Shown here piece by piece: positions 36,221 to 45,642 of a DNA stretch of 62,354 nucleotides (positions are counted from its first letter, which is position 1; every line of letters starts with the position of its first letter). The translations under genes and the position numbers were made by a program. The notes under the pieces are model-generated. The model was not told the origin of the DNA. It searched no databases and saw nothing but the letters and a program-made list of their open reading frames with translations. The stretch lies in contig JAJYDO010000005.1 of assembly GCA_021777355.1 (NCBI GenBank), forward strand, positions 1-62,354, given 5' to 3'. Source of the stretch: Actinomycetes bacterium. GTDB lineage: Bacteria; Actinomycetota; Acidimicrobiia; Acidimicrobiales; JABEUL01.

Positions 36221-37496
36221 ATCTCGGGACCAACTTCTTTATTTGCTTGGCTGAATAATAAAAAACTGCAAGAAGTGCAAGATACCTTGCATCCAATCCT
36301 AAAGTATAAATATTTTTTGAATAAAACGAAAACGCCTGATCGTGATACGAGAGAGCCGCGTGATTGGTTGGAGAAGAGGCAAAATACAAAACACCCCATC
36401 CAGCCCTGTAGTCCAATATCCCGCATCCGGCAAGCACCCACGACAATGCCGGAGGTAATTCAGCCAATAACGCAAAAACCAATACCCACATCATGTAATG
36501 GGGAGAAAACACTTTGTTAGAAAGCATAATTACTGTGAAACATAATGCCGAAGCCTGAACCGGCGTGATATATTTTCGCCTGGACCAGCGGAACAATAAA
36601 TAAAGGGATGCCCCTACAGTTATGTATGAAACGATATCTATCAGCGCATAGAAGACGCTATTGGACACCGAATTATTCAAATTTGGATAGTAAAATAGGT
36701 CCAATACAGACGACATTCCTTGTCTTAAGAAATTATATTCGAAGAAATAACTCCAATTGTATGGGTTAGCAACTAAAAAAGGAACGTTAATTACAAGTGA
36801 CGTCACCACAAAATACTTGGACAAACTTTTTAGAGCCTGGGTTTCCTTCTTCGACCACAACTCAATAACCAAGAAAAACAACAGAACAATCGGAAAGAAC
36901 TTTGAAAACACAGCAAGCGACATCCAAAAGCCTGCTGCCTTCCACTTCTCATTTCGATAGAAATAAAATCCCAAAACCATAAAGAAAATGCTAATTATGT
37001 CCCAGTTGAGAAACTCGTAGGCATAAAGAAGCGGGCTCAGGGCGAAAAGCAATGAATACCTGCCAAGGATCTTCTCTAGGATCAGAAAAGTGCCTGCAGC
37101 ACAGAAACTTAAAATCACGGCATTTGCAATGAAATAAAGAATCGGTCCCGAAAAATAAGAAGTAACCCACATTGTAATTCCCATTAAGACGGGGTACTCT
37201 ATGCGGTTCTGGATGTAAGGTACTTGGTGTAAAAAGAGATGTCTCCCTGCCCAGAGGGACAGAATATCGGAGTAGTTAGAGTGGTAGAAACTCCATGAAT
37301 TATAACTATCCTGCGTGTAAAGCGGGTGGCCATTTTGAATTAGGGTGGATTGCGGAGGGAGCAAGCGCAGCACTCCCCAAATGCTGTAAATGCAAATGGC
37401 GAGTAATCCAACTATGCGGATGGTTTTCTTAGACTTCGCTAACACTGCCAACTTATCTAAGATGGAACGAAAATAGTCAATTACCGCAGTTGTCAT
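36210..37496 (-). CDS. GT87-like polyprenyl-phosphate-dependent mannosyltransferase family membrane protein
   Basis: A 428-residue protein with about ten membrane helices. The loop after the first helix (LLPPQSTLIQNGHPLYTQDSY) is followed by RIEYPVLMGITMW, the Glu-Tyr-Pro motif of GT-C enzymes of the DUF2029/GT87 group. FYFYRNEKWKAAGF and FSKFFPIVLL are also typical. Family members add mannose from polyprenyl-phosphate-mannose to lipoglycans outside the membrane. It overlaps the YfhO-like gene, suggesting that both modify the same envelope glycan. Confidence 0.78.
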   Translation of the reverse strand: MTTAVIDYFRSILDKLAVLAKSKKTIRIVGLLAICIYSIWGVLRLLPPQSTLIQNGHPLYTQDSYNSWSFYHSNYSDILSLWAGRHLFLHQVPYIQNRIEYPVLMGITMWVTSYFSGPILYFIANAVILSFCAAGTFLILEKILGRYSLLFALSPLLYAYEFLNWDIISIFFMVLGFYFYRNEKWKAAGFWMSLAVFSKFFPIVLLFFLVIELWSKKETQALKSLSKYFVVTSLVINVPFLVANPYNWSYFFEYNFLRQGMSSVLDLFYYPNLNNSVSNSVFYALIDIVSYITVGASLYLLFRWSRRKYITPVQASALCFTVIMLSNKVFSPHYMMWVLVFALLAELPPALSWVLAGCGILDYRAGWGVLYFASSPTNHAALSYHDQAFSFYSKNIYTLGLDARYLALLAVFYYSAKQIKKLVPRFAR

Positions 37497-37710
37497 CTTT
37501 TGGCAGCTTTCACTCTCGTAAATAAGTATCTGCTAGAGAGTAAAAGCTCACGGAAACAATTTAGATTTAGATGTAAAACAAGCGGTAATCGCCCGCGCTC
37601 AAAAAGCTCAGAAGAGGAATTAAACATTGCACGCCAATCTTACCATTCGCTCCCGTAACTTCGGCGGAACCCTTTTTTTTCCAGGTTTTTTAGACGGGCT
37701 TTCGAAGTAC

Positions 37711-37737
37711 AGTTCAATTAGAGAACTAAATTGAACT
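37711..37737. repeat. 9-bp perfect inverted repeat in intergenic region
   Basis: Arms AGTTCAATT (37711-37719) and AATTGAACT (37729-37737) around nine bases. It lies between the PAC2 stop and the GT87-like start on the minus strand. There is no U-run on either side, so an operator or mRNA end structure is as likely as a terminator. Confidence 0.35.
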
Positions 37738-37774
37738 CTAAGTTGTTCTTTGTTAACAGACTGGCTTATTTTCT

Positions 37775-38647
37775 CTATTTTTCCTGATCTCGCTCCTCTC
37801 TCAAGAAGCGTTCAAGTTCATCTGCAATTTCATCGCCTGTGGGCATGTTGGACAAATTCATGGCATTTCCCTCGGCGGCATCGATGCTTGACTCAAGAAG
37901 GTGAACCATTTCTGAATGCTCTTTACTTTGAGCTATAAGCTTATCCACTTTTACTCTGGTGGCATCTGCGGCATTCCAAAGAGAAGTTGTGTCAAAAGAT
38001 AGTCCCGCTACGGTGTTTAATGCCTCAATTAAAGCAGCCGACGCAGCTGGGTAGGGCATTCCCGAGGCATAATGAGGGACCCGAGCCCAAAGCCCTATAG
38101 AAGGAATGCCAGCCGAAGAAAACCCTTCTTCTAATACTGCCTGCACTCCGGCGGGAACCTCAATCGAACCGCCAACGAAGCCAATTTTTGATGCGAGTTC
38201 TCTCGATGATGCAGTTGAGGCAACCCTAACCGGTCTTGTATGAGGCGCAGGGGCAGGAAATCCGCCAAATCCGACTAACATCTGCACCTTTTCTAGCAGG
38301 GCAAAATCTACTAAGTCAGTCACAAAGCTACGCCAATTAATATCCGGCTCCGGCCCGATGAGGAGCAATATGTCACTCCCTTTTGAATCATTTAAAGCAA
38401 ATATCTCAATTCTTGGCCAAGTTAGACCTTCATGAACGCCATCATTGATTAAGAGAGTGGGCCTTCGAGATCTCTGGTCTAAAAGCGTGTCAGTATTTAC
38501 GCTTGCAAATGGCTCAGCCTGAGAGTTAGACAAAATGTGGCCAATTGCGCCTTCGGCGGCAGCTCCCGCATCTATCCATCCGTCTAAAACCATAATCATA
38601 ACCGGAGACACAAGAGTCCTGGCTGAGTGTCGTTCAATCAAATTCAA
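37775..38647 (-). CDS. PAC2 family protein
   Basis: A 290-residue member of the PAC2 family, named after a proteasome-assembly chaperone and common in actinobacteria. Recognised from VMIMVLDGWIDAGAAAEGA, the middle VGFGGFPAPAPHTRPV and the SIGLWARVPHYASGMPYPAAS segment. Molecular role in bacteria is unclear. It is 11 bases downstream of the phosphotransferase gene and likely co-transcribed with it. The C-terminus is acidic. Confidence 0.88.
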   Translation of the reverse strand: MNLIERHSARTLVSPVMIMVLDGWIDAGAAAEGAIGHILSNSQAEPFASVNTDTLLDQRSRRPTLLINDGVHEGLTWPRIEIFALNDSKGSDILLLIGPEPDINWRSFVTDLVDFALLEKVQMLVGFGGFPAPAPHTRPVRVASTASSRELASKIGFVGGSIEVPAGVQAVLEEGFSSAGIPSIGLWARVPHYASGMPYPAASAALIEALNTVAGLSFDTTSLWNAADATRVKVDKLIAQSKEHSEMVHLLESSIDAAEGNAMNLSNMPTGDEIADELERFLREERDQEK

Positions 38648-38658
38648 TTCATTTTTCC

Positions 38659-39720
38659 TTAATCACTTGTATTCAAACTCTTGTCAAGTGCCTCATTGGC
38701 CATATCGGCAAGAAGAACTATTTGCTTAGCAAATCCCTCCGCACCGCTGCTGTCCCCTGCTCTGGCACCCAATCGATATCTAGTTAAAACTCCCTGGAGT
38801 ATGCATGCCAATTTATAGTAGCTAAAAGCCACATAATAATCTAAACCAGAAACATCCTGGCCAGTTAGTTTAACGTAATTTTCCACTAACTCTGCTTTTG
38901 TATAAAATCCTTCCATCGCACTGGGTGAAGGAACTAAAAGTGGGTTATCTGAATCCTTTTCGACCCAATACACGAGCAAAAGAGCAAGATCGGCCAGCGG
39001 GTCGCCTAAAGTAGAAAGCTCCCAATCTAAAACTGCTTTGATTTCTCCCTTACTTGATACTACTGTGTTGTCAAGCCTAAAGTCTCCGTGAACTATCGTA
39101 GTCTTAGTTTCACTTGGGATATTTCTCTCAAGTTTTTCATATGCTGCATTGATCAGCTCATAGGGTTCTTCATCTGGTTCGCACATTGCATGAAACTGTT
39201 TGTTCCATCTTGCAATCTGCCGTGCTATGTAGCCACCGGGTTTTCCAAAGTCACCCAAGTGAAGAGCTTCGTAGTCAACTTGATGAAGATGTGCCAACAC
39301 TTCAATTAAATTTTTCGAGCAAATCCTACGTTCAGAAACTGTCAAACCCGCCTCCTCGACACATTTTTTATCCCTTAGGACAAATCCCTCCACGTATTCC
39401 ATTGCATAAAATGGGGCTCCGTTAACAGCTTCATCGCTACAAAAGGCATACATTGCCGGAACCGGCACCAAGGTATCGCTTAGTGAGTCCATGATTCGAT
39501 ATTCTCTTTTCATGTCATGAGCACTGGCTAACACATGACTGACTGGTGGCCGCCTGAGGAGAAATTTAAATCCGGTTGAATCGGTGACTATATATGAAAG
39601 ATTTGACCTCCCGCCATCCACCAATTTGTATTCGTAAGGAGGCACAGATTGCATGATGTTGCTTTGAAGCCATTCTAAAAGGGATCCCTCATCTATACCT
39701 GGATTTACCAACTCTGTCAC
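38659..39720 (-). CDS. Phosphotransferase (APH-fold) family protein
   Basis: A 353-residue kinase-fold protein. The catalytic loop IVHGDFRLDNTVV and metal motif VLDWELSTLGDPLADLA are complete. The P-loop region YKLVDGGRSNLSYIV lies near the start. This is the ACAD10/11-like group, often annotated as phosphotransferase and associated with acyl-CoA metabolism of hydroxy acids; its own substrate is not known. The divergent start is 170 bases from the thioredoxin-like start chosen here. Confidence 0.85.
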   Translation of the reverse strand: MTELVNPGIDEGSLLEWLQSNIMQSVPPYEYKLVDGGRSNLSYIVTDSTGFKFLLRRPPVSHVLASAHDMKREYRIMDSLSDTLVPVPAMYAFCSDEAVNGAPFYAMEYVEGFVLRDKKCVEEAGLTVSERRICSKNLIEVLAHLHQVDYEALHLGDFGKPGGYIARQIARWNKQFHAMCEPDEEPYELINAAYEKLERNIPSETKTTIVHGDFRLDNTVVSSKGEIKAVLDWELSTLGDPLADLALLLVYWVEKDSDNPLLVPSPSAMEGFYTKAELVENYVKLTGQDVSGLDYYVAFSYYKLACILQGVLTRYRLGARAGDSSGAEGFAKQIVLLADMANEALDKSLNTSD

Positions 39721-39889
39721 ATCTATGAAATTAACCCAAATTGCCCGTCAATGGGTAATCGAAGCAACACGTTTTCCAAAAAATCCCATCTTAAAGTCAC
39801 TTTCAGTTAAAAATAGCGCCTGGGGCCCCGTGGCGTATTTTAAAAAGCAGGCTGCCGGACGTATTTTCATCGGTGGTAAGGTCATATAT

Positions 39890-40600
39890 GTGTTAGATGT
39901 AACCGATGAAACTTTCGAACAAGAGGTTTTGAAGCGCTCGGCCACTACCCCGGTGGTCATCGATCTTTGGGCTCCGTGGTGCAGTCCGTGCAAGACCCTT
40001 GGGCCAATCCTTGAAGATGTAATAGACAAAACAGATGGAAAAGTATTTCTGGCAAAAGTCAATGTGGATGAAAACCCAAAGGTTTCCGAAACATTTCAAG
40101 TCCAATCGATCCCGGCTGTTTTTGCAATTTATGAATCCAAAGTTATAGACAGCTTTTTAGGGGCTATTCCAAAAGCACAGGTAGAAGCTTTTATAAATAA
40201 ACTAGCTCCCAGCAAATCTGAAGCTGACGTACTTGTCGAAATGGGCGATGAGGCGTCATTAAGAAAAGCGCTTGAACTTGAAAGCGACCACAAAGAGGCC
40301 ATAATAGCCCTCGGCAATATTTTGGTCGACACGGAAAGATACCAAGAAGCACTTGACATCATTGCAAAGATTCCGGAAACTTCTGAAACTATACAGATCG
40401 GTGCTAAGGCAAGACTCGGAATGAAAGGCTTGCCCAATACCGGAGCAGAAACTACTTTGCGGTTGGACTCACTGTTAGAAAAAGTTAAGGAAGACGATGC
40501 CAGCAAGCAGGAGTACTTAGACTTGTTGGCCACTCTAGCTCCAGAAGATCCGCGAGCCGTTCTTTATAGAAAAAAGCTTTCCAACAAATTATTTGCTTAA
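39890..40600 (+). CDS. Thioredoxin-TPR protein (YbbN-like)
   Basis: About 236 residues. The thioredoxin active site WAPWCSPCK puts Cys31 and Cys34 in the usual place, followed by a cis-proline segment QSIPAVFAI. The C-terminal half has TPR-like helices (ALGNILVDTERYQEALDII) as in YbbN/CnoX chaperone-redoxins. GTG 39890 is chosen because homologues begin near this residue and GGTAAGG precedes it. An in-frame ATG at 39725 would add a basic 55-residue extension and leave only four bases between divergent starts. Cytosolic; probably a redox holdase. Confidence 0.8.
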   Translation: MLDVTDETFEQEVLKRSATTPVVIDLWAPWCSPCKTLGPILEDVIDKTDGKVFLAKVNVDENPKVSETFQVQSIPAVFAIYESKVIDSFLGAIPKAQVEAFINKLAPSKSEADVLVEMGDEASLRKALELESDHKEAIIALGNILVDTERYQEALDIIAKIPETSETIQIGAKARLGMKGLPNTGAETTLRLDSLLEKVKEDDASKQEYLDLLATLAPEDPRAVLYRKKLSNKLFA

Positions 40601-40635
40601 ACCAATAAATACCAGAATTTGGCCGACACACTCCG

Positions 40636-41550
40636 ATGCGATATAACTTTATAGAAAACTACACCTATATTGATAAAGAAGTTGATTCGGAAAAATGGAG
40701 ATTTGAACTTGGAGAATCTAATTACGATTTAAGTCACCAAGTATTGATTATGGCCATTTTAAACAGAACAAAAGATTCCTTCGTTGATCATGGAAGCTAT
40801 TTTCTCTTTGATCAATTTCTGAAAAAGGCAGAAAGTCATGTAAAAAATGGTGCAGACATACTAGATGTCGGCGGGGTCAAAGCGGGGCCGGGGGATGAAG
40901 TGTCACAAGAAGAAGAGCTAGAGCGAGTGATTCCAGCTGTAATTGCCCTAAAGGAGCGCTTCGACATCCCCATTTCCGTGGACACCTGGAGTGCAACCGT
41001 TATTGATGAGGCTTTTCGTGCAGGCGCCTTGTTGGGCAATGATATCAGTGGATTTAGCGATCCAATGTACATAAAATCTGCTGCAAAACATGGAGGGAGT
41101 CTGGTCGCTACCCATATAAGACTAAAACCAAGGGTAATGGATCCAAATCCAACTTACGACAGCGTTGTTGAGAGCGTGACTACCTTTCTAGATTCTAAAA
41201 TAAAACTTGCGGAAAGTTTAGGGGTTGAGAGATCAAAAATTGTAGTTGATGCCGGATTGGATCTTGGGAAAACCACTCTTCAGTCTTTGGAACTTTTAAG
41301 AAACACGAAACGCCTAATTGACAGATTGTCGCGACCTCTTCTTTTGTCGATTTCATACAAAACCTGCCTCTCTGATCTCTACGATCTCCAAGTTGATCAA
41401 AGGGGTCCAATTTCGCTTTCGGGAGTCTTTTGGGGAGTTTTAAATGGAGCACGAATAGTTAGGGTTCACGATGTAAGGGAAACGAAATTGGGGCTCTTAA
41501 CTTTAGATAGGATTATCCAAAGAAAGAGGAAGTCTTGGGAGACGAAGTAG
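40636..41550 (+). CDS. Dihydropteroate synthase homologue, FolP2 type
   Basis: A 304-residue TIM-barrel protein related to dihydropteroate synthase. MAILNRTKDSF replaces the standard NVTPDSF motif, and DVGGVKAGPG is the same as in mycobacterial FolP2 (Rv1207) where true DHPS has DVGGESTRPG. The C-terminal sulfonamide-site segment reads LSISYKTCL instead of SRKSFIG. FolP2 lacks DHPS activity in mycobacteria, so this protein probably has another function. It overlaps holA by 16 bases and is likely co-transcribed with it. Confidence 0.82.
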   Translation: MRYNFIENYTYIDKEVDSEKWRFELGESNYDLSHQVLIMAILNRTKDSFVDHGSYFLFDQFLKKAESHVKNGADILDVGGVKAGPGDEVSQEEELERVIPAVIALKERFDIPISVDTWSATVIDEAFRAGALLGNDISGFSDPMYIKSAAKHGGSLVATHIRLKPRVMDPNPTYDSVVESVTTFLDSKIKLAESLGVERSKIVVDAGLDLGKTTLQSLELLRNTKRLIDRLSRPLLLSISYKTCLSDLYDLQVDQRGPISLSGVFWGVLNGARIVRVHDVRETKLGLLTLDRIIQRKRKSWETK

Positions 41551-42524
41551 TTCCGGCGGTAGTATTAATTCGAGGCGAGGACTCGTCCCTTGTTGCCCAA
41601 AAGGCACGTAAGCTTAGCGATGACTTGGTCGGCAACGAAGATCGAGTCCTTGTAGTTGAAGAGCACAGCGGCGAAGAGATTAATATTGCCCACATTTTGG
41701 ATGACTGCAGGACGCCACCGTTTTTGTCATCGAAAAGAGTGGTAATAGTAAGGGAATTGCCTAAACTTGAAGATGAAGATATTAAAGCAATCTCGGAATT
41801 TGCAAAGGAATCTTCGGATTTTTCAACTTTAATATTGCTTCAGACTTCTAAAGCTGATCAGGGGCTATTAAAAGCGCTCAAAAATTCTGCTCTCGTGATT
41901 GAAACAGGCGTTTCAACTAACCAAAAGGCAAGAACCGACTGGTTCAAAGAAGAAATTGCCGCTTCTCACGTCAAACTAGATGCTCAGGCAGTTGCTCTGA
42001 TCCAGGATCATCTCGGCGAGGACTTCTCAAGACTGGCTTCGTTGCTGGAGACTTTAGAGGCCGCATATGGATCGACTAAGCATTTAGGCGCTGAGGAAAC
42101 TCTCCCATTTCTTGGATCGAGTGGGTCAACTCCCCCTTGGGCGCTGGCCGATGCAATGGATTCGGGAGATTCCAAAACCGCACTAATCGAGCTTCACAGA
42201 CTGCTAAATGCTTCTTCTCGTCACCCTTTGGCAATACTGGCTTTACTTGAAAGACACTTTGATCAGCCCTTACGGTTGCAGGGGGTTAACTTAGCTACAC
42301 GAGAGGAGGCCGCACAGTACTTGGGAAATATCCACCCCTTTGTGGCCCAAAAAGCTTTGGCAAGATCAAGGCGCCTGGGGATGGAAGGACTTCATCGAGC
42401 AGTAACGCTGTTGGCCGATGCCGACTATGACTTGCGCGGAATTAGCGCCTTAAGCGGTGAATCGGTACTTGAAATTTTGGTAGCCAGGCTTTGTCAGCTG
42501 TCAAAAACTAATTCGAGGCGCTGA
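41535..42524 (+). CDS. holA: DNA polymerase III delta subunit
   Basis: A 329-residue protein with the HolA layout: an N-terminal RecA-like fold with the segment [23 protein letters not shown], a middle domain and a helical C-terminal collar region with [20 protein letters not shown]. It loads the sliding clamp as part of the clamp loader. It overlaps the FolP2-like gene at the start and the convergent rpsT at the end (17 bases). Confidence 0.9.
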   Translation: MGDEVVPAVVLIRGEDSSLVAQKARKLSDDLVGNEDRVLVVEEHSGEEINIAHILDDCRTPPFLSSKRVVIVRELPKLEDEDIKAISEFAKESSDFSTLILLQTSKADQGLLKALKNSALVIETGVSTNQKARTDWFKEEIAASHVKLDAQAVALIQDHLGEDFSRLASLLETLEAAYGSTKHLGAEETLPFLGSSGSTPPWALADAMDSGDSKTALIELHRLLNASSRHPLAILALLERHFDQPLRLQGVNLATREEAAQYLGNIHPFVAQKALARSRRLGMEGLHRAVTLLADADYDLRGISALSGESVLEILVARLCQLSKTNSRR

Positions 42525-42777
42525 GTGCGGAAATTCTTTTCATCAGCGCTGATTTGCGATTTGCAGCCTGATTCTTATGAATAATTCCTTTAGAAGCAGC
42601 CTTATCCAGCCTTTTTACGGCTAACTTCAAGTTTTCCTCAATATCGGGGGTTCCATCCGCGGCGCTAGTCAAAGCTTGCTTTACGCGTGTCTTCAACTCT
42701 GATTTAACGGCCTTATTTCGCTCATGCCGCTTTTCATTTTGCTTATTACGTTTTATCTGGCTCTTTATATTAGCCAC
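42508..42777 (-). CDS. rpsT: 30S ribosomal protein S20
   Basis: An 89-residue very basic protein starting [18 protein letters not shown], the S20 signature, with the end [22 protein letters not shown] start at 42777 is preceded by GAGGAG. Its 3' end overlaps holA on the opposite strand by 17 bases. holA-rpsT-lepA is a common bacterial arrangement. Confidence 0.97.
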   Translation of the reverse strand: MANIKSQIKRNKQNEKRHERNKAVKSELKTRVKQALTSAADGTPDIEENLKLAVKRLDKAASKGIIHKNQAANRKSALMKRISALSASN

Positions 42778-42873
42778 GGAACTCCTCTTTTGGATGGGTT
42801 ATACGACCAAGTCATTTTAGCATCACTCCGACAATGCGCGATACCACCTGAAAAACATGGCACCATGTAAACC

Positions 42874-44685
42874 GTGCAAGATTTTCAAGTCACTGACAAT
42901 GTTGGTCAGGACAGGATGCGAAATTTCTCAATAATTAGCCATGTGGACCACGGAAAGTCCACTTTAAGCGACCGAATTCTTGAACTGACGGGTGCGGTGG
43001 ACCCCAGGCACATGCGCGAGCAGTACCTGGATTCAATGGACATAGAAAGGGAACGCGGTATCACTATCAAGGCCCAAAATGTGCGAGTTAAGTGGAAAAA
43101 CTATGTGCTTCATTTGATAGATACTCCAGGACACGTAGATTTTGGCTACGAAGTTTCGAGATCCCTTGCTGCCTGTGAAGGGGTAATTCTCCTAGTTGAC
43201 GCTTCGCAGGGCATCCAGGCGCAGACACTGGCTAACTGCTATCTGGCCATTGATCACGATCTCGAAATCGTAGTGGCCCTAAATAAAATTGATCTGCCGG
43301 CAGCTGATCCAATCCGGTGTGCCAGCGAGATCGAACAAGTCTTGGGACTTTCCTCCACTCAAATACTTTCGATTTCAGCAAAGACCGGCCGGGGTGTTCC
43401 AGAACTTCTAGATGCCGTAATTGAGAGAATCCCAGCTCCCAAAGGAGATGAAAAAGCCCCGCTTCAGGCACTAATTTTTGACTCATATTTCGATCAGTAC
43501 CGTGGGGTAATTAGTTCAGTCCGAGTGGTCAACGGTGAATTAAGATCGGGCTCAAAACTCAGATTTCTCCAGGCCAAAGTTACACACGACTTAGAAGAAG
43601 TCGGGGTGAGGACACCCGATCCCGTGGCGGTTAAAAAGCTAGGGCCTGGCGAAGTAGGCTACATTATTGCCAATGTCAGAGATGTTGGCGAAGCAAGATC
43701 AGGTGAGACCGTTTCAAATGCCGACAATCCGGCACTAGCGGCCCTCCCGGGATATCGCCAGCCAAAACCAATGGTTTATTGTGGAATATATCCCATAGAT
43801 GGCGACGAATTTCCCGACTTAAGGGAAGCGCTTTTGAAGCTTAAGCTAAATGATGCAAGCGTAACGTATGAACCTGAAACCTCAGGAGCACTCGGATTTG
43901 GATTTAGGTGTGGATTTTTAGGTCTTTTGCACATGGAAATCGTTAGAGAAAGACTCGAAAGGGAGTTCAACCTTTCTCTCATTGCAACAAGTCCTTCCGT
44001 TGAATACTCAGTTACTCTAAAAAATGGCACCGTTAAAGTGGTGGACAATCCCAACGATCTGCCGCAAAGTCACGAAGTTGATGCCATTGAAGAGCCGCTT
44101 TTAAAGGCCACCATTATTACTCCTTCCACTTACACAGGAGTAATAATGGAACTCTGCCAGTCTAGAAGGGGCGAGTTGGTAAAGATGGAGTACCTATCAC
44201 CCGAGAGAGTCGAACTTATTTACAAAATTCCACTTGCAGAAGTTGTTGTCGATTTCTTCGATGCGTTGAAGAGCCGAACTAAAGGCTATGCCAGTCTTGA
44301 CTACGAGCCAGCTGGGAATCAGAGCGCATCCTTGGTCAAAGTTGACGTCTTGATAAACGGAGTCACAGTTGACGCATTTTCGACAATTGTGCACAAAGCA
44401 AAAGCTGAAGACTACGGCCGCAAGATGACGACAAAACTAAAGGAACTTATTCCAAGACAGCTATTTGACGTGCCAATACAGTCGGCAATTAACGGAAGAA
44501 TCGTGTCGCGTGAGACAGTGAAAGCCAGGCGTAAAGACGTGATTGCCAAATGCTATGGAGGGGATATATCAAGAAAGAGAAAACTTCTTGAAAAGCAAAA
44601 AGAAGGCAAAAAACGGATGAAATCTATTGGAAGAGTAGAAGTGCCTCAAGAAGCTTTCATAGCCGCCCTTAAACTCGAAGATTAG
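42874..44685 (+). CDS. lepA: Elongation factor 4 (LepA)
   Basis: A 603-residue translational GTPase. G1 is SHVDHGKST at 22-30; [14 protein letters not shown] and the LepA C-terminal domain ending ([18 protein letters not shown]) are intact. It back-translocates ribosomes and assists translation at unfavourable conditions. GTG start. The stop is one base from the convergent iron permease stop. Confidence 0.98.
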   Translation: MQDFQVTDNVGQDRMRNFSIISHVDHGKSTLSDRILELTGAVDPRHMREQYLDSMDIERERGITIKAQNVRVKWKNYVLHLIDTPGHVDFGYEVSRSLAACEGVILLVDASQGIQAQTLANCYLAIDHDLEIVVALNKIDLPAADPIRCASEIEQVLGLSSTQILSISAKTGRGVPELLDAVIERIPAPKGDEKAPLQALIFDSYFDQYRGVISSVRVVNGELRSGSKLRFLQAKVTHDLEEVGVRTPDPVAVKKLGPGEVGYIIANVRDVGEARSGETVSNADNPALAALPGYRQPKPMVYCGIYPIDGDEFPDLREALLKLKLNDASVTYEPETSGALGFGFRCGFLGLLHMEIVRERLEREFNLSLIATSPSVEYSVTLKNGTVKVVDNPNDLPQSHEVDAIEEPLLKATIITPSTYTGVIMELCQSRRGELVKMEYLSPERVELIYKIPLAEVVVDFFDALKSRTKGYASLDYEPAGNQSASLVKVDVLINGVTVDAFSTIVHKAKAEDYGRKMTTKLKELIPRQLFDVPIQSAINGRIVSRETVKARRKDVIAKCYGGDISRKRKLLEKQKEGKKRMKSIGRVEVPQEAFIAALKLED

Positions 44686-44686
44686 C

Positions 44687-45553
44687 TTAATTAACAGCTT
44701 CCAGGTTCTTTTCGTTATCTCTCAACTCGGTCGGAATAGATCTGCCTTTGATTTGGCTACGTCTTGCTATTACTCCAAAGGTAATAACCAAGAAAATAAC
44801 CTGCCCGGAAACTTGGCCTAAAGTAGGCTGTTGCGCATATCCAAAGAAGCTATGGATAACATCTCCAAAAGCTGATGACTCAAGTAAATACCCGCTCGTA
44901 TTCCAAAGGGTTTCGCGAAAAAAAGGAAACCAGCCAAGCTGCTGCAAGTTTTCAATCGCGTCTGACAAAAGGCCCGATGCAAATAAAAGAAGCAACCAGC
45001 CGACAACGCCGAAAAGAACTTTGGTATTAATTCTTTTTCCAAATTTATAGATTGCCGCCGCAATAACCATTGAGACAGCCAATCCAAGTACGGCTCCAAA
45101 AATCTCACCTGATCGATCTTTCGTGGCAAAAACTATGGCCAGGGAAAACACCACGGTTTCAAGTCCTTCTCTCCCGACTGCCTGGAAAGCCAGACCTGCA
45201 AGTCCAAAGCGCTCGGAAGATCCAAGAGCTTCATCAGTCTTTTTTTTCAGTTCACCAGAGAGAGACCTTGCATGATTGGCCATCCAAAAAGTCATGTATG
45301 TTAAAAGAAACACCGCCAAGAAATAAGTAGACGTCTCAAAAATGGTTTGAAACTTAGAACCGTCATAGTTGCCGACAAAAATGTAAGCCGCAGCGCCTAG
45401 ACCAAAGGCCAACACCAATGCCGCACTAACACCTAAAAAAATATCTTTGAAGTACTTCCTGTGTCCGCCAGAATCCAGATAGGCCAATAAAATAGCAACG
45501 ATCATCGAAGCTTCAATGCCTTCTCTAAGAAAAATCAAAAATAGTGCAAGCAC
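44687..45553 (-). CDS. FTR1 family iron permease
   Basis: About 288 residues with seven hydrophobic helices. The two REGxE iron motifs are REGIEA at residues 10-15 and REGLET near residue 137. FTR1/EfeU proteins carry ferric iron inward, usually with a partner oxidase or EfeO/EfeB; none is adjacent. GTG 45553 is chosen because CAGGAG lies seven bases upstream; an in-frame TTG at 45571 would overlap this site. A 22-bp palindrome and a promoter lie just upstream, so expression is probably metal-controlled. Confidence 0.9.
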   Translation of the reverse strand: MLALFLIFLREGIEASMIVAILLAYLDSGGHRKYFKDIFLGVSAALVLAFGLGAAAYIFVGNYDGSKFQTIFETSTYFLAVFLLTYMTFWMANHARSLSGELKKKTDEALGSSERFGLAGLAFQAVGREGLETVVFSLAIVFATKDRSGEIFGAVLGLAVSMVIAAAIYKFGKRINTKVLFGVVGWLLLLFASGLLSDAIENLQQLGWFPFFRETLWNTSGYLLESSAFGDVIHSFFGYAQQPTLGQVSGQVIFLVITFGVIARRSQIKGRSIPTELRDNEKNLEAVN

Positions 45554-45573
45554 TGAAAGACTCCTGAACAATA

Positions 45574-45595
45574 AATATTAGGTATACCTAATATT
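45574..45595. promoter_or_regulatory. 22-bp perfect palindrome upstream of iron permease
   Basis: Core TTAGGTATACCTAA at 45578-45591, extended by four bases on each side. The half-sites TTAGG and CCTAA resemble DtxR/IdeR boxes but are separated by four bases, not nine as in the standard 19-bp box. The palindrome overlaps the predicted -10 element, suiting repression. A metal-responsive repressor is a likely but unproven binder. Confidence 0.7.
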
Positions 45596-45619
45596 ATATC
45601 CTGCCTGTTAGTGAGTCAA
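45593..45619 (-). promoter_or_regulatory. Candidate sigma-70-type promoter of iron permease
   Basis: Minus strand: -35 TTGACT (45614-45619), 15-base spacer, -10 TATAAT (45593-45598). The spacer is two bases short of optimum. The -10 adjoins or overlaps the 22-bp palindrome. Confidence 0.5.
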
Positions 45620-45642
45620 ATCAAAGTATTCACCTTGAATGA

